A DNA stretch of 64,000 bases from Flaccisagitta enflata (GCA_965153355.1 OZ231126.1:44826001-44890000), one strand, 5' to 3'; positions 36,535 to 49,164 are shown, numbered from the stretch's first letter. Numbers and translations are program-made. The notes: generated by a model not told the origin, from the sequence alone.

Positions 36535-37165
36535 AACAAGGCCAGATACACGGCTACCCCAGTCGCGTGCGGGTGGGCAGGAGCAGTGCAGCAGAAAGTC
36601 ACAAGAGCATTTGGGCAGGAGCAGTAGGCCCAAAAAGCTCAAAAACGCCAAAAAAGTAACAAGTCATCCAAGGATCGCACATGGTCAGCGGTACCCGATG
36701 CCCTGCTTGGAGTGAGAATGGAGTGAGAGCAGGGCAGCGGCCCCAAAGGGCCGATGTCCTGTAGGACACAGGGGTAAATTTCCAAATGTCTTGAGAGGGC
36801 ATATTTGATGCCTTTGGAGCAATCTTCCATGATATTCAATGGAGGTTTTGCATTTTGTTTCAATTTGCCTTGGTATTCAATGGGAATTTCACATTTCATT
36901 CATTTTTCTCCAATTATCCATGTTTTTTCAATGGGAAGTTTGCATTTTGTCAATTTTCCTTGTTATTCAATAGGAATTTGAGGCTTGAAAACCTTTGGGG
37001 GGGGACGTACGGACAGACGTACGTAATGGTTCACCCCTGTATCCTACAGGACATCGGCCCTTTGGGGCCGCTGCCCAAAAAGGGGACCAACCGACCGACC
37101 GACCAACGGACTGACCAACGGACCGACATAGCGGGGTGTAGAGTCGCGTAGCACGCAACTAAAAA
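36535..37165 (-). mobile_element. Family B element, middle layer of the nest
   Basis: On the minus strand the 5' hairpin AGTTGCGTGCTACGCGACTC is at 37165, with TACACCCCGCTATGTCGG and a GTCG core. The 3' end has CTGCTCCTGCCCACCCGC, ACGCGACTGGGGTAGCCGTG and CTTGTTGG at 36535. Confidence 0.75.
36658..37081 (-). mobile_element. Family A element, innermost layer
   Basis: On the minus strand TTTTTGGGCAGCGGCCCC at 37081, AT-rich core with 'tattcaatgggaatttcac'-type units, and a 3' end with the AGCAGGG/CCCTGCT stem, GGTACCGCTGACC and GATCCTTGGATGACTTGTT at 36658. Confidence 0.8.
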
Positions 37166-37705
37166 TTAGGCCCCTCAGATCCAAAATTCAGGCCTTCCAG
37201 ACCAAAAATTAATTCTCTTAGACCTTAAATTAGGCCTTTTAGCCTCAAGATGGGACCTCTCAGATGCTAGATTAGGCCTCTCAGATCCCAAAGCAAGCCT
37301 AAAATCCAAAATGAAGCCTGTCAAACCCCAATGTAGGCCTTTCAGACCCCTAATCAGGCCTCTCAGATCCCAAATCTGGCCTCTCCAGCCTTAAAGCAGG
37401 CCTGATAAGATCCTAAATCAGACCTCCAAAAATAAGTTTCTCAAACCTTCATTTGTCCAGGCTCATTGGTCAACAAATTAGGTCTTCAGATAGACAGAGA
37501 AAGGAAACTGGATAAAATTGCCCTATGTGGAATCATAGGTCGGCGGCACCTCTGGGGCCGCTGCCTCTCTCATCATCTCATCCCCACTGACCCCACATAT
37601 ACCAACATAGGGGCATTGGGTACCGCTGACCATGTAACCCTTTTGCGACTATTGTATCATGACATTGATTACTCATCCATTATAAGAGAAAAGTGTCTAG
37701 CTACC

Positions 37706-37760
37706 CTTTTTGGGCAGTGGCCCCAAAGGGGCCGATGACCTATGCTTTCGGTACGTTTCA
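37706..37760 (+). mobile_element. Family A 5' fragment
   Basis: TTTTTGGGCAGTGGCCCCAA with AGGGGCCGATGACCTATGCT; no matching 3' end is seen. Confidence 0.6.
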
Positions 37761-38132
37761 TGGATTCCCAGGCGGAGTAGAGTAAAATAGGCCAATTTTT
37801 AAATCAACTGAATTCAACATAACTATACTTCATTATAAAGGTTATAACAGGTGGTCTTTAAAAAGGTAGCTTTTGATTTCTTTAATATTACTTTTAAAAT
37901 TGCTCCTAAGTAAAAATTTTTTTATTAGCTACCTAGATGTGATTGTGGCCTACATGTTCCATTATGAACATTTCTTATAAGCATCAATATTTTTCATTTT
38001 ATCTTTAAAAAACTGAATTGAATTAGGGACCACTTAAAGAATTTTGCTTAAATTTGATTAAAAATCAATGATTATAATAGGATTTAGTTATAAATGAAGA
38101 TAGTTGAATAAAAGTGGGTCTTAGATAACTAT
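37761..38132. other. AT-rich non-coding stretch
   Basis: I see no exon or repeat unit. Confidence 0.4.
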
Positions 38133-38690
38133 AACAGGTCGCCCAAGGGCAATATGTGGTCAGCGATACCCATTGCCCTGCTTTGCATGGTTGTAAATCG
38201 GAATGAGAAGCAGGGCAGCGGCCCCGAAGAGGACGAAGTCCTGTAGAACACAGGGGATTTTCCATCCGTTTGTCTGTCCGTCCATCCGCCCCCCCTCCCC
38301 CGGCCCTCTCAGGCCTGAAACCTGCCTGTCAGGCCTAAATCTGTCCTCTCAGGCCTGAAATGTGCCCTCTCAGGCCTTGAATCTGAGAGGGCAGATTTCA
38401 GGCCTTAGAGGGCAGATTTAAAGCCTGACAGGCAGGTTTCAGGCCTGAAAGGGCAAATTTCAGGGCTGAGAGGGCGAATTTCAGGCCTGAGAGGGCAGAT
38501 TCAAGGCCTGAGAGGGCAGATTTCAGGCCTGAGAGGGCAGGTTTTAGGCCTGGGAGGGCAGATTTCAGGCCTGAGAGAGCCTGGGGGGGACAAATTAACG
38601 AACGAACGAACAAACAGACGGACGGACAAACGAACAAAAGTCCCCTGTGTTCTACAGGACTTCGTCCCCTTTGGGGCCGCTGCCCAAAAA
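38133..38690 (-). mobile_element. Family A element, complete
   Basis: On the minus strand TTTTTGGGCAGCGGCCCC at 38690; the core is a GGCCTGAGAGGGCAGATTTCA minisatellite (21 bp) that inverts near 38385. The 3' end has GGGGCCGCTGCCCTGCT, loop, AGCAGGGCAATGGG, TATCGCTGACC and GCCCTTGGGC, GACCTGTT at 38133. Confidence 0.8.
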
Positions 38691-39049
38691 CCAAGACTTT
38701 TTAAGTAAACAACTAAATGCACATCCAAAACACTAATAATAACTAATTATCAGTTTTAATTATAAACAGGCAATAATGCTCAGAAATAAATTATTTTGGT
38801 TAATCAAACATAATTTGAATTTGTATATTTTAATCATGTAAACAAACTCAGAGATTCACCATTTCAAACATTCCCAAAATAAACAGTTAAAGACAGTTTT
38901 TCTTTTATTCAGATCAGAGGTGTCACGATTTTTGTTTTTACAGTATTGACCGGGTCAATTGAATCATGGTCGATCCCAAACAAAGTATCGACTCAGTATC
39001 GACCTTAGGTCAATTTTTTTTTCACTGAGCCCTTTTCCCATTAACAAAT

Positions 39050-39658
39050 GCTGTTTAACCATAAGTGCAATAAAAATGGCCGATTTTTGAAAGGTCTGTA
39101 AAGGATCAAAAATTCATCTGAACATAGCAATATTCATGACACCTTGAAGGCCCTACAAAAGATCTTTCATTTGAAACTTTTATGGGACCACTATTTCAAT
39201 GAATATGCAAATGAGAGTAAGATTAGCAAAACCGCTTAATTTTGAAACTGCCCATGGTATCTTTACAAAGTTCCATAAAAAATCACAGAAGACGTTGCCC
39301 GATATTGATAAAAATTGAATTGATATTGGGGCAAATACAGGTCAACTAGCCCCTAAGATTTCATCGAAATCGATAAAGATCTTCTATCATTTTTACTCAT
39401 CTAAAACAATTCAGAATATCCTAGTGACAAATTCGGCCCTTTTTTCATGAGGTGGCAATTTAGTTGTTAGCCCTTAATCTGTCATATTTTCTTAAAAAAA
39501 ATTGAGAAAAAAATTTGCTGCATGGACTCAAATGAAAGATAATTTTGATATGTTTCTACAATGTATGAATTTTAGGATGGTCCCAAGAATCTTTTGACCA
39601 AAACCTGTGCTCAAAGCTGTTGAAAAATCGGCCATTTTTATTGCACTTATGGTTACAG
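39050..39658. mobile_element. Foldback MITE inside the hAT-like element
   Basis: CTGTTTAACCATAAGTGCAA with TAAAAATGGCCGATTTTT at the left is inverted as AAATCGGCCATTTTTATTGC and ACTTATGGTTACAG at the right. Confidence 0.7.
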
Positions 39659-40014
39659 TCAGAGCAACATGTTTTAGAAGTTACTCGGTATCACAACATA
39701 AGATATATGAGATTTTTTACCTTTGCTTTGTAAAGAACCACTTGAATTTTGGCAAAAACAACAAAAGTTCCCATCACTTCGCAAATAAGCCAGAAAGTAT
39801 TTTTCTACCCAGTGTTCAAGAGCATACTTGAAATGGGGAACGTTTTGATAGAAGAAATCTTGACGTCAGAATCAGCCATTTTGTGCATTTCAAATGTTTG
39901 ACTGACCAACTGACCAACTGACTAACCAACCAACCAACCAATCAACCAACCAACAAACTAACCAACCATCCGATCAACCAACCAACAGAAGGTTGCACTT
40001 AAAATGGGCTTTGA

Positions 40015-40846
40015 TACCAGTAATGGCGGCTGTTGCCGTGAGGAAAAAAGTCGTTAGCATTGGTCAATTTTCACCAAGCTTTTGTCTTTAGTCACTGCAA
40101 ATCTTTTTTTCCATTGGATCAAATCAAGAGCAATTGTATGTATTGATTGCACTGAAAATCAGAGAAAAATAGGACTGAGCCAAATGAGCTAGATGAGCTA
40201 AAATGCTCAAAATCACTCAACCAGACAATCAGCTATGCTCACTGACATGCTTTCTTGTATTTACATGCTCCCATCAAAACGTTTATCTATCCTATTAAAA
40301 ATCAGAAAAAAAAGACTGAGCTAAATGAGCTAAGTGAGCTAAAATGCTTAGAAACACCCTCACAGATGAGCAGTTATGCTCACTGATATGCTTTTTTGTA
40401 TCTGCTTTCTTAAACATATATCAAAATATCTATTCATTTATCACATTTGAAATAAAAAAAAAGAAACTGAGCTAAATGAGCTAGAATCCTCCAAGACACC
40501 CTCACAGATGAGCAGCTATGCTCATAAACATGTTTTCTTGTATATGCATGATCAAACAAATACAAATACACTCCTTTTTTGATTCTACTTAAAATCATAA
40601 AAAATCGAAAAAAATTCAATTCGCAATTTTCTTCAATAAACCTTTAAAAAATCATGACGCAAAAAATATTTGTCGTAGAGCATTCTGCTTGGCGCCAAAT
40701 GAAAGAGAATTATTAAATTTACTTACCCTATCAATTTTGTTTGAGGGACCAATCAGCCCTAAGAGATTCCCAACTTCCCCATACGAAAATGAAAACCCTG
40801 TTTCTCTCGAATATGTCAAAAAGTCAAAACTGACTTCGACTTTTTT
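40015..40846 (+). repeat. Repeat C copy 1 (three ~145-bp tandem units plus tail)
   Basis: It starts TACCAGTAATGGCGGCTGTT, GCCGTGAGGAAAAAAGTCG. Three units of GAGCTAAATGAGCTA...CAGATGAGCAGCTATGCTCA follow, then a tail with ATTCTGCTTGGCGCCAAATG and ACTGACTTCGACTTTTTT. The same order is found at 44669-45067 plus 51300-51821. Confidence 0.8.
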
Positions 40847-41583
40847 CCCAATAATCCCTACCACGCAAATAGAAAAAAAAACGCACCTGCTCATTTTTTG
40901 ATAAAGCAGACAAAATAGTTCAAAATTTTTTTCATTGAAGGTATTTTGAAGATTTTTGATTTTTTTTTCAATCTAGACCAATGCCAGGTCCGTATCTCAA
41001 ACCGTTTAAGAGTTAGAGCCAGTCAAAGACAACTACTATTCTGAGCACATAACAAAATACAAAATCCTTAGAAAAATAATTCATAGTTTCTATATCTAAT
41101 GAAAAGACTTTAGAAAAAGTTTCAAGCATTTTTCAGACAAAGTAATTTTAAAGATTTTTTAATTTTCTTTCATTCTAGACCAATCGCAAGTCGCTATCTC
41201 AAATGGTTTAAAAGTTATAGCTCATCAAAGTAAAACACTGATTATCTTGAATTCTTTTTCTCTTATGGAATTGTGAAAACGTTTTTTGACTATTTTTTCT
41301 CTTTTTTTACTACGCCCAAACGCCTCAAGATTAAGAACTTTTTCCTTTTTATTCTAAAAGCTTAGAAGCTTGGCTTTTCAATACTGCAGAGCATTCAACT
41401 TGAAATTGATAAGAAAATGACTAAAATAGTTATTTAAAAGTGTTTTTTTGATTCGCATGTTACATGAAGAAATTCTGCTTAGAGCAGCCATGCACGCCCG
41501 TGCGTTTCTCTAATTTGCATAATTGAGTGAAATCTTGCATTTTCCGGTGTGCTACAATTTTTTCTAATTTTTTTATTATTCCG

Positions 41584-42124
41584 TTTTTAGGCAACGGCCC
41601 CAAAGGGGCTGATGACCTATGCTTTCACACAGGAGAACTTTCTCCTTCTCCTTCTCCTTCTCCTTCTCCTTCTCCATCCACCCCCTCGAACCTTGAGCCT
41701 TGAAGCCCACAATCCAGCCTCGACGCCCAAAATCTAGCCATATGGCCCCAATTCTTTCTCCTCCCCTCCACCCCCTTCGAAGCTCATATCCTAGCCTTGA
41801 GGCTCAAATCCCATCCTTGAGGCTCAAATCCCAACCTCCAGGCTCAAATCCCAACCTCCAGGCTTAAATCCCAACCTCCAGGCTCAAATCTCAGCCTTGA
41901 GGCTCAAATCCCAGCCTTGAGGCTCAAATCCCAGCCTTGAGGCTCAAACCTTGGCCTTGAGGCTTAATTGCAATCCTTGAGGCTGAAGCCAAGATCCACA
42001 AAACTTACTGAGTACAGGTCATTGGCCCCTTTGGGGCCGCTGCCCCTCTCACCATCACACATCAACATATACTTACATAGGGGCAACGGGTACCGCTGAC
42101 CATCTAATGCTTTTGCAACTATTA
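41584..42124 (+). mobile_element. Family A element, complete
   Basis: TTTTTAGGCAACGGCCCCAA at the 5' end, a 20-bp GAGGCTCAAATCCCAGCCTT core, and a 3' end GGGGCCGCTGCCCCTCTC, loop, ATAGGGGCAACGGG, TACCGCTGACCATC. Its stem reads CCCCT/AGGGG instead of CCCTGCT/AGCAGGG. Confidence 0.8.
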
Positions 42125-42351
42125 TCTATTCAATATCAAAAGAATACAATTTTACAAGCTTTTTTCTTATTTCAAACGCAGAGATCAGTCTCATTACTAA
42201 ATTTGAGCTAAGTTCCTTTGAGCTGGAAAAAAGACAAAAAATCGACCCGATACATAAGTGTTTTGGTGAATTAGGAAGATTATTCAGAAATTTAGATAAT
42301 CGACCAGATTAATCGTCTAGTCGATAGTATCGTGACACGTCTGATTCAGAT

Positions 42352-43022
42352 ACAGAGCTACCTTTTTCATGTCCACCCGGTATATTATTATGCATAAATT
42401 CAAAATTGGATTTTGTTAGCAGGGTCCAATTTCTATGCAAATTAGGTTATTATAACAAAACATAGAATTTCCATTTTTTCCAAAATTTTTACCATTTTAT
42501 AAAGTAACATCAACCATTTAAGGTCTACATCGGTGCAAATAGTCAGGGGCAGATGTGTTTACAATATGTTGATCATTAAGCAGAGGAAGTTTTGAAGACA
42601 TTGAATACAACAATCCCAAGAGTAAAAAAAATTCAATGTTTTGCATAGAGACCACAGCCACAAACATAGCAATTTTAAAAACGACAAATGTTAAGTTTGA
42701 ATGTAATAGATATATATTTTAAAACCATTTTATAAGTGTAACATAATTAAAATATACACAAATACATGCATGTATACATTCATATTGTTCTTATGAATTT
42801 CAGGGTTCCCAAACATGCCCGCATTAGTGTGAAAAGTGTCGGGTGTAAAGATGCGATTGCGGCGATCCTACTCACTGCAGCGATCATCGTTGATTTTTCA
42901 CTGAAATCATACAAAGTATAATTGGTTGGACTGTCGGTCCATTGGTTGGTCAGTTATACACCAGTTACGATAAAAGTGTGAAAACGCGCTTCAAAGATAC
43001 AGCGATTGTTTTTCTGGGTTGT
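42352..43022. other. AT-rich non-coding stretch
   Basis: I see no exon. GGTCCATTGGTTGGTCAG near 42935 is family B core-like. Confidence 0.4.
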
Positions 43023-43117
<95 letters not shown>

Positions 43118-43136
43118 TGTGGGTGTGTAAATGTGG
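43023..43136. repeat. (GT)n microsatellite
   Basis: About 90 bp of GT, then GTGTGAGTGTGGGTGTGTAA variants. Confidence 0.95.
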
Positions 43137-43149
43137 GTGTGTGTGGATG

Positions 43150-43218
43150 GATGGAAATCGGAAAAATTGCCCCATGTGGAATCATGGGTCATCGGCCCCT
43201 CCGGGGCCGCTGCCCCAA
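43150..43218 (-). mobile_element. Family A 5' fragment
   Basis: On the minus strand GTTTTGGGGCAGCGGCCCCG, GAGGGGCCGATGACCCATGA. No 3' partner is seen. Confidence 0.6.
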
Positions 43219-43370
43219 AACAGGCCAACAATACATAACGGCAGGAGCAGTAATGCAAAAAATGTCCGTTTACGATGAAAGAGAAAAATACTAAAAGGGT
43301 ATAGACGGATGGACCCACAGACCAACGGACTGATGGACAGACAGATGTGCGCGTGCACGCGACTGAAAAC
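43219..43370 (-). mobile_element. Family B element, GTCGCGTGCACGC key, worn 3' end
   Basis: On the minus strand TTTTCAGTCGCGTGCACGCG, a GTCC core with GGTCCGTTGGTC, then CATTACTGCTCCTGCCG and TTGTTGGCCTGTT. Confidence 0.6.
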
Positions 43371-43501
43371 CAGGCCTGAGAACTGGTCTCCACAGCTGAA
43401 ATTTGAAAGGATGTGTATTCACAATATTTCTGATTTTACCAAGCATTCATGGTATTCGTGGTTTCGCTGGCTGTCACTTTTGTATTCAATTATTCTTTGG
43501 G

Positions 43502-43847
43502 TTTTTAGTCGCGTGCACGCGACTCTACACCCCGCTTTGTCGGTCCGTCCGTCGGTCCGTCGTCCGTCCGTCCGTCCGTCCGTCCGTCCTTCCGTCCGTC
43601 CGTCTTCTACATTACTTTTTTAATAAAGAGTCCCAAAGTCATTTTATCATTAATTTTGAGTGAGTCATTTTTTTCATTCTCAGTCATTTTAAGTTATTTT
43701 AAGTCATTTTTCGTTAGGTTTTTTTATTAAGTCCTTTTTGGACATTTTAAGTCATTCTTCTAAGAAGTCATTCTAAGTCATTTTAAGTCATATAAGTCCT
43801 TCTTGCCCTGTAAATCTCGCACGCGACTTATAGGTGTTGGCCTTGTT
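43502..43847 (+). mobile_element. Family B element, GTCGCGTGC key
   Basis: TTTTTAGTCGCGTGCACGCG, ACTCTACACCCCGCTTTGTC and a long GTCC core. It then has an (AAGTCATTTT) repeat and a 3' end GCACGCGACTTATAGGTGTT with GGCCTTGTTTTT. The 9-base key GTCGCGTGC is exactly complementary to GCACGCGAC. Its sister at 52604-53414 is in reverse. Confidence 0.8.
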
Positions 43848-43989
43848 TTTCAATATGCTGACATTTTGAGATTACGAAAATGATATTTGCGGGAGGGAAT
43901 GCCGAATATTTTTGTCTCTTATAATGTATTAAAGTTTGAACCTCGGGTGATTCAAAAGTTATTAATGTCGAGTTGGGTAACTCATACTT

Positions 43990-44043
<54 letters not shown>

Positions 44044-44668
44044 AAGTTATAAACAGACAGACAAGCTGGCGGGCTGACCTAGGCAAACACCAACAGAAAT
44101 TAAGAGAGATCCGTATGATGTAATGAGCGTTTGGTGCGCATATTCAGGAGATTTATTGTCGACAGGGCCGTATGCGCGAAGGCATGATTGCGTTAAAAAC
44201 GTGTGGGCTCGAACATACAAAGCCTTTAGCGTGACTGTAAAACATCAACTCCATATGGTCAACTTAAATGCGCAGACGGAGGGACAGATGGATGGACATA
44301 TGAACGAACACGGGACAGGGAGAAACTGATATGAGAATCAACTGACGGACAGATGGATGCATGACCAAATTAACGCAATTCATGCCAGCAAATGCGCCGG
44401 ATTTCCAACAGATGTGGGCTTTTTAAATTATAGAGAGAGAAAGAAAAAGCAGCTGGCAAAAAATACGATAAGCGGATGTGAGGGTACCGCGAAGGCAAAA
44501 TCTCAACATTGCTAATGACTCTTGACCTTATTTGGTTGAGGGTTAAATCGCCTACTTTGTGTGTCCATCCTTTATTCTGAATACGTGTCATCATCATCAT
44601 CTTCTTTTTTCTCTCTCTCATCCTTTTCCTCTTTTCCATTTTATTTCTTTCGTCACGTTTACATGTTT
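43848..44668. other. Non-coding stretch with (GA)n
   Basis: A GA run lies at 43993-44038. No exon is recognised; a short frame at 44123-44329 matches nothing I know. Confidence 0.45.
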
Positions 44669-45332
44669 TACCAGTAATGGCGGCTATCGCCGTGAGGAAA
44701 AAAGTCGCTGCAAGTTTTTTTTTATTTGTTAAATTAAATCAAGAGCTATTGTATAACATGATTGCACTGAAAATTAGAGAAATTTAGAATCGAGCCAAAT
44801 TAGCTAGATGAACTAAAATACTCAAAATCGCTCATCCAAACGACCAGCTATGCTCACTGACATGCTTTCTTTTATTTGCATGCTCAGACACGTATCAAAA
44901 CATTCATTTATTTATCCAATTTGAAATCAGAAAAAAAGAAAGCCAAATGAGTTAAATGAGCTAGAATACTCAAAAACATTCTTATAGATAAGCAGCTATG
45001 CTCATAAACTTGTTTTCTTGTATTTGCATGCTCAGACACATATCAAAACATTTATCTTTTTATCCTACAGGGTGTCCCAAGTCAGTCGCAACATAAAGAA
45101 TCAACATATCTCAAATTGATTTCTGAAAGCTCTTTATTGATGATTTTGGTCAAACATTATCCAAATCAAAAATGGAAATCTGGAAAAAATCAATAAAAAT
45201 CCGACAAAATTTTGAAAAATTGTTAAATTTTTTTGGTAAGCTATAATATATGGTAAATTATCTGCCATTTGAGACCAATCACAGGGTTTTAGCTCAATTG
45301 GTTGGAAAATGACAAGCAATTAAAGACAGCTA

Positions 45333-45924
45333 CAGGGTGTTTCATGCCAAATTAGATTTAAGAAAACGATGCCATTCTGCTTCTTGAAATGCAAATATAT
45401 TTCTGAAAAAAAGATTCAAAGAGCACTTAAGCTCCGATTTTTTGTGTAAAAATTTCAAGGGTTTGGGTCAATTATCTTGGCCACAACATCAATCTGAAGT
45501 AAAATGAACATTTAAAGGAGAAGTTTTTTTTCTCATAATTTTGATTTTGAAAGTTTTTCTTTGAATTGCTCTCATTTCAAAACGGCTTAAGCCACAGATG
45601 CCAGATTGGTCTCAAATTAAAGAAAATTTAATAAACTTTGATTTGAGACCAATCTGGTATCTGTAACTCAAGCCGTTTAGAAATAGGAACACTTCAAAGA
45701 AGAACTTTTAGAATCAAAATTATGTTAAAAGTGTTTCTCCTTTAAAGGGTCATTTTACTTCATATTGATGTTGTGGCCAAGATATTTGACCCAAACCCTT
45801 GAAATTTTTACACAAAAAAATCGGAGCTTAAGTGCTCTTTAAAATCTTTTTCAGAACTATTTTTGGATTTTTAGAAACAGAATGGCCTCGTTTTTTGATA
45901 CCTATTTTGGCATGAAATACCATG
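45333..45924. mobile_element. Near-perfect foldback MITE, TA duplication
   Basis: Left CAGGGTGTTTCATGCCAAA, right inverse of CATGGTATTTCATGCCAAA, TA on both sides. The arms match almost over their whole length to a centre near 45635, e.g. GGGTCAAATATCTTGGCCACA and its inverse, and CCAGATTGGTCTCAAATTAA. Confidence 0.85.
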
Positions 45925-45948
45925 TACTTCCAAGTACAGCAAAAAGTA

Positions 45949-46542
45949 AATAGTCGCAAAAGCGTTAGATGGTCAGCGGTACCCATTGCCCCTGTGTTTG
46001 TGTATGTGAGTGTGATGGTGAGAGGGGTAGCGGCCCCAAAGGGGCCCATGACCTATGCTCAGTAAGTTCTGAAGCTTGAGGCTGGAATTTGAGCCTTGCT
46101 TCAAGGATTTGAGCCTTGAAGCTGAGATTTGAGCCTCAAAGCTAGGATTTGAACCTCAAGGTTAGGATATGTGCCTCAAGGTTGATATTTGAGCTTTGAG
46201 GCTGGGATTTGAACCTCAAGACTGGGATTCCAGTCTCAAGACTGGATTTGAGCCTCAAGGCTGGGATTAGAGCCTCAAGGCTGGGATTTGAGCCTCAAGG
46301 CTGGGATTTGAGCCTTGAGGTGGGTATTTGAGCCTCAAGGCTGAAATTTGAGCCTCGAGGCTGGAATTTGAGCTTCGAGGCTGGTATTTCAGCCTCAAGG
46401 CTGGGGTTTGAGCCTCAAGGCTGGGGTTTGAGCCTCAAAAGGGGGGGGACGTATGAAGAAGGAGAAGAAGAAGAAGAAGGAGAAATTTCCCCTATGCATG
46501 AAAGCATAGGTCATCGGCCCTTTTGGGGTTGCTGCTCAAAAA
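45949..46542 (-). mobile_element. Family A element, complete, 20-bp core
   Basis: On the minus strand TTTTTGAGCAGCAACCCC at 46542, a core of TTGAGGCTCAAATCCCAGCC units, then GGGGCCGCTACCCCTCT, loop, AGGGGCAATGGGTACCGC, TGACCATCTAACGCTTTTGC and GACTATTT. Confidence 0.75.
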
Positions 46543-47505
46543 CCAAGAAAAAACATGGTCACAAGTCACTAGTGTATGTCAAAGAAATGAGGCCCTTAAA
46601 CAAATTGTCCGCTTGTCATAATATTTTGCATGCAAAAAGTGCACTCCAATGGCAAATGTCAAGAAACGTCAAGTGGGCAGGGGTAGAACTAGCCCTTTTT
46701 TTTGATGATTCAAATTCAACAAAACTTTACATCACTGTATAGCTCATGAAGTAACATTTAAGAATCCATAGAAGAATTTTGTTAACTGAGCTCATTTTTC
46801 ATGCAAATTAAGCTTAATTAGACAGATTTTGTCCACAAAAAGATACAAAATTAAGCATACTGTAGCAAAACAATCAATATAAGAATATTTTTTACCTAAA
46901 TTATGTTTAAACACAAGGCAAATGTCACGGTTCCACAGCATGCTTGAGGGCCCGACTTTCTGCCAATCTATGTTGGCCCAAGCTTCAGATACAGCATTAT
47001 AAATGATTTAAATGGTTCAAAGACATTCATAACTACCCAGTGTACAATTTCAAACCATTTTTTGTGACCCTCCCTACCCCTAGAGGGTCTAAAAATTTGT
47101 TCAGAGGGCTCTTTTTGGCGTGTCTCCATTCTGTCTCCTATAAGAAATAGCAAGCAAAACCAATCAAAAAATGTCGCATCTTATGATATGATGAGTTTTT
47201 ATCAACTAGTATCAATCCCACAGGATACACAAAAAAATTCAACTCACTACTCAATCAATAAGTTGTCAAAAAATGGTATAAAAATCAAATTTACCCCTTC
47301 TCGATTTTTTTACTTTTTTGCTCTCAAGATTGAATGTTATGATATTTATTTTTTCTAACCTCATTTATCTTCAACATTAACCATTTTTTCTTTTTCCATT
47401 CGATGGGCAACTACTTGAAGGACATTTCCCTCTTTTTTCATGTTGTTGGGTTGATCCTAAGAGGAGATACAGCATTTTTCTTGGAGCGTATCAATTCGCG
47501 CACAC

Positions 47506-49070
47506 CCCCAAACTTGAACCTAACGCATACCTAACGCTTTAGATATGCCACTGTTGTGTCAAAGTGACACAATTCACATGAAAACTGACAACACCATGTG
47601 AAAGAGCGTGAAATTTTTATTATACCCTGATAATTTGAAATCTTAACTCCCAAGCGTTAAGCCACAATGAAATTTTATATTTTGTTGGTCCTCGAAGTGT
47701 GAACAGAATTGATACGCTCGTCGGACGATCGTCGTAGTTAATTCTTTGTTTCCACACAGCGCTCCTCACACAAATGCACGATGCTTTTGTGTCTTAATTT
47801 GATAAAATTTCTTAAAATTGAAACTGGCATATCTCAGGAACGGTTTGAGCTAGCCCATAGAAATTTTGCATGGTTGATACCTAGACCAAGAGGGTCTTTT
47901 GCCTAAATTCTGATGCGACCTACAGAATGTCAAGCAGTCCAACCAGACCAACCAGCCTACCAGATGAAAAAATAAAAAAATGGCATAACTTCTAAAGTAA
48001 TTGTCCGATTTGGTTGAAATTTTTCATGAAGCTTCCTTTAAAGATTCCTCGTCACTGGCATAAAAAAGAGCTTGGGGAAAAAAATTTTTCTTCCAACAGC
48101 CCACCCAGCCAGAAATGGTACTTATAGAGATTTTTTTTAAAAACTGAAAAAATTCAAAAAAATCTCAGAAACATGATCACACATATTTGTATTTAGCTAA
48201 ATTTTCTAGTAATAAAATTGCCAACAATATCTATCTAAGCCTAATTTGCATGAAAAATGAGCGTACTTAAGAAAATCCAAGTATGGATCCATATGTAATA
48301 ATAGCTAAGCTACATGATGATGTATGATTTTCTTCAGTTTTCCAACATGTAAGATTGACGAATTTCACCCCGTCCATGGTTGGCTTAGCATGACACCAGC
48401 CACAATAGTTTGAGGATGTTTCAAGAAAAAAAAAATTTCATGAATTTTCAAAAAATTTCTAAAAGGACCATTTTTGGTTGGTTGGGCAATGCAGTAAAAA
48501 TTTGTTCTGCCAAGCTCTTCTTCAAACTAGTAATGTAGATACTCTTCAACAACTTTCATGCAAAATTTCAGCCAAATCGGCTTACTCATTCAAAAGTTAC
48601 GCCACTTTTTCGTTTTTTCTTCTGGTAGGTTGGTTGGGCTGGTTGGGCCGGTTGGACTCATCTTCAGATGACCAATTTTTTTCTCCTGATCTCTCTTGGT
48701 AAAGTCTGTTTTCCCGCAAAAAATCATGGGTGTAGCTCAAAGGGTTGATGAGATATGCGCATTTATGTAAATTGGACAAATTGATTTTTTTTCCTTCAAA
48801 GTCCGCAAGATCTTGACCTCCGCTAAGAAGAAAATAACTACAACGATCATCCGTCGAGCGTATCAATTCTGTTCACACTTTGAGGACCAACAAAATGTAA
48901 AATTTAATTGTGGCTCAATGTTGGTAGTTAAGATTTCAAAGTATCAGGGTTCAATCAAAATTTCACGCTCTTTCACATGGTGTTATCAGTTTTCACGTAA
49001 ATTGTGTCACTTTGACACAATAGTGGCATATCTAAAGCGTTAGGTAAGCGTTAGGAACAAATTTGAGGGC
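47506..49070. mobile_element. Inner foldback
   Basis: The left arm (47506-47745) has CCTAACGCTTTAGATATGCC, GTGTCAAAGTGACACAATT and TTTGTTGGTCCTCGAAGTGT; the right arm (48826-49070) has their inverses. A still deeper inverse pair (about 47940-48110 and 48540-48690) holds TGGCATAACTTCTAAAG and CTACCAGA-type blocks. Confidence 0.75.
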
Positions 49071-49164
49071 AGGGGTTCATATTCTGGAGGCACGAGGCAC
49101 GCCATGCCTCGGAAGAGGAGGAGGCTTGTCGGAAGGGAAGGAAGGAGAGGAAAGGGAAAAGGGA

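Larger units (their letters stand above)
36303..37654 (+). mobile_element. Family A element, outer layer of a three-level nest
   Basis: The 5' edge is TTTTTGGGCAGCGGCC (36303) with GATGACCTATGATTCCACAT. The mirror segment ATGTGGAATCATAGGTC is at 37528, and the 3' end has GGGGCCGCTGCCTCT, loop, ATAGGGGCATTGGGTACCGC, TGACCATG and ending near 37654. The core GGCCTCTCAGA repeat is interrupted by a family B element. Confidence 0.75.
38915..42343. mobile_element. hAT-like non-autonomous element with exact 8-bp target duplication
   Basis: The ends are inverted: left CAGAGGTGTCACGAT, right inverse of CAGACGTGTCACGAT. Both are flanked by the same 8 bases, ATTCAGAT (38907-38914 and 42344-42351). An 8-bp duplication and a CAG-type TIR are hallmarks of hAT. 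Subterminal TATCGAC/GTCGAT motifs occur at both ends. No transposase is seen; the 3.4 kb includes a foldback, a repeat C copy and a family A copy. Confidence 0.85.
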
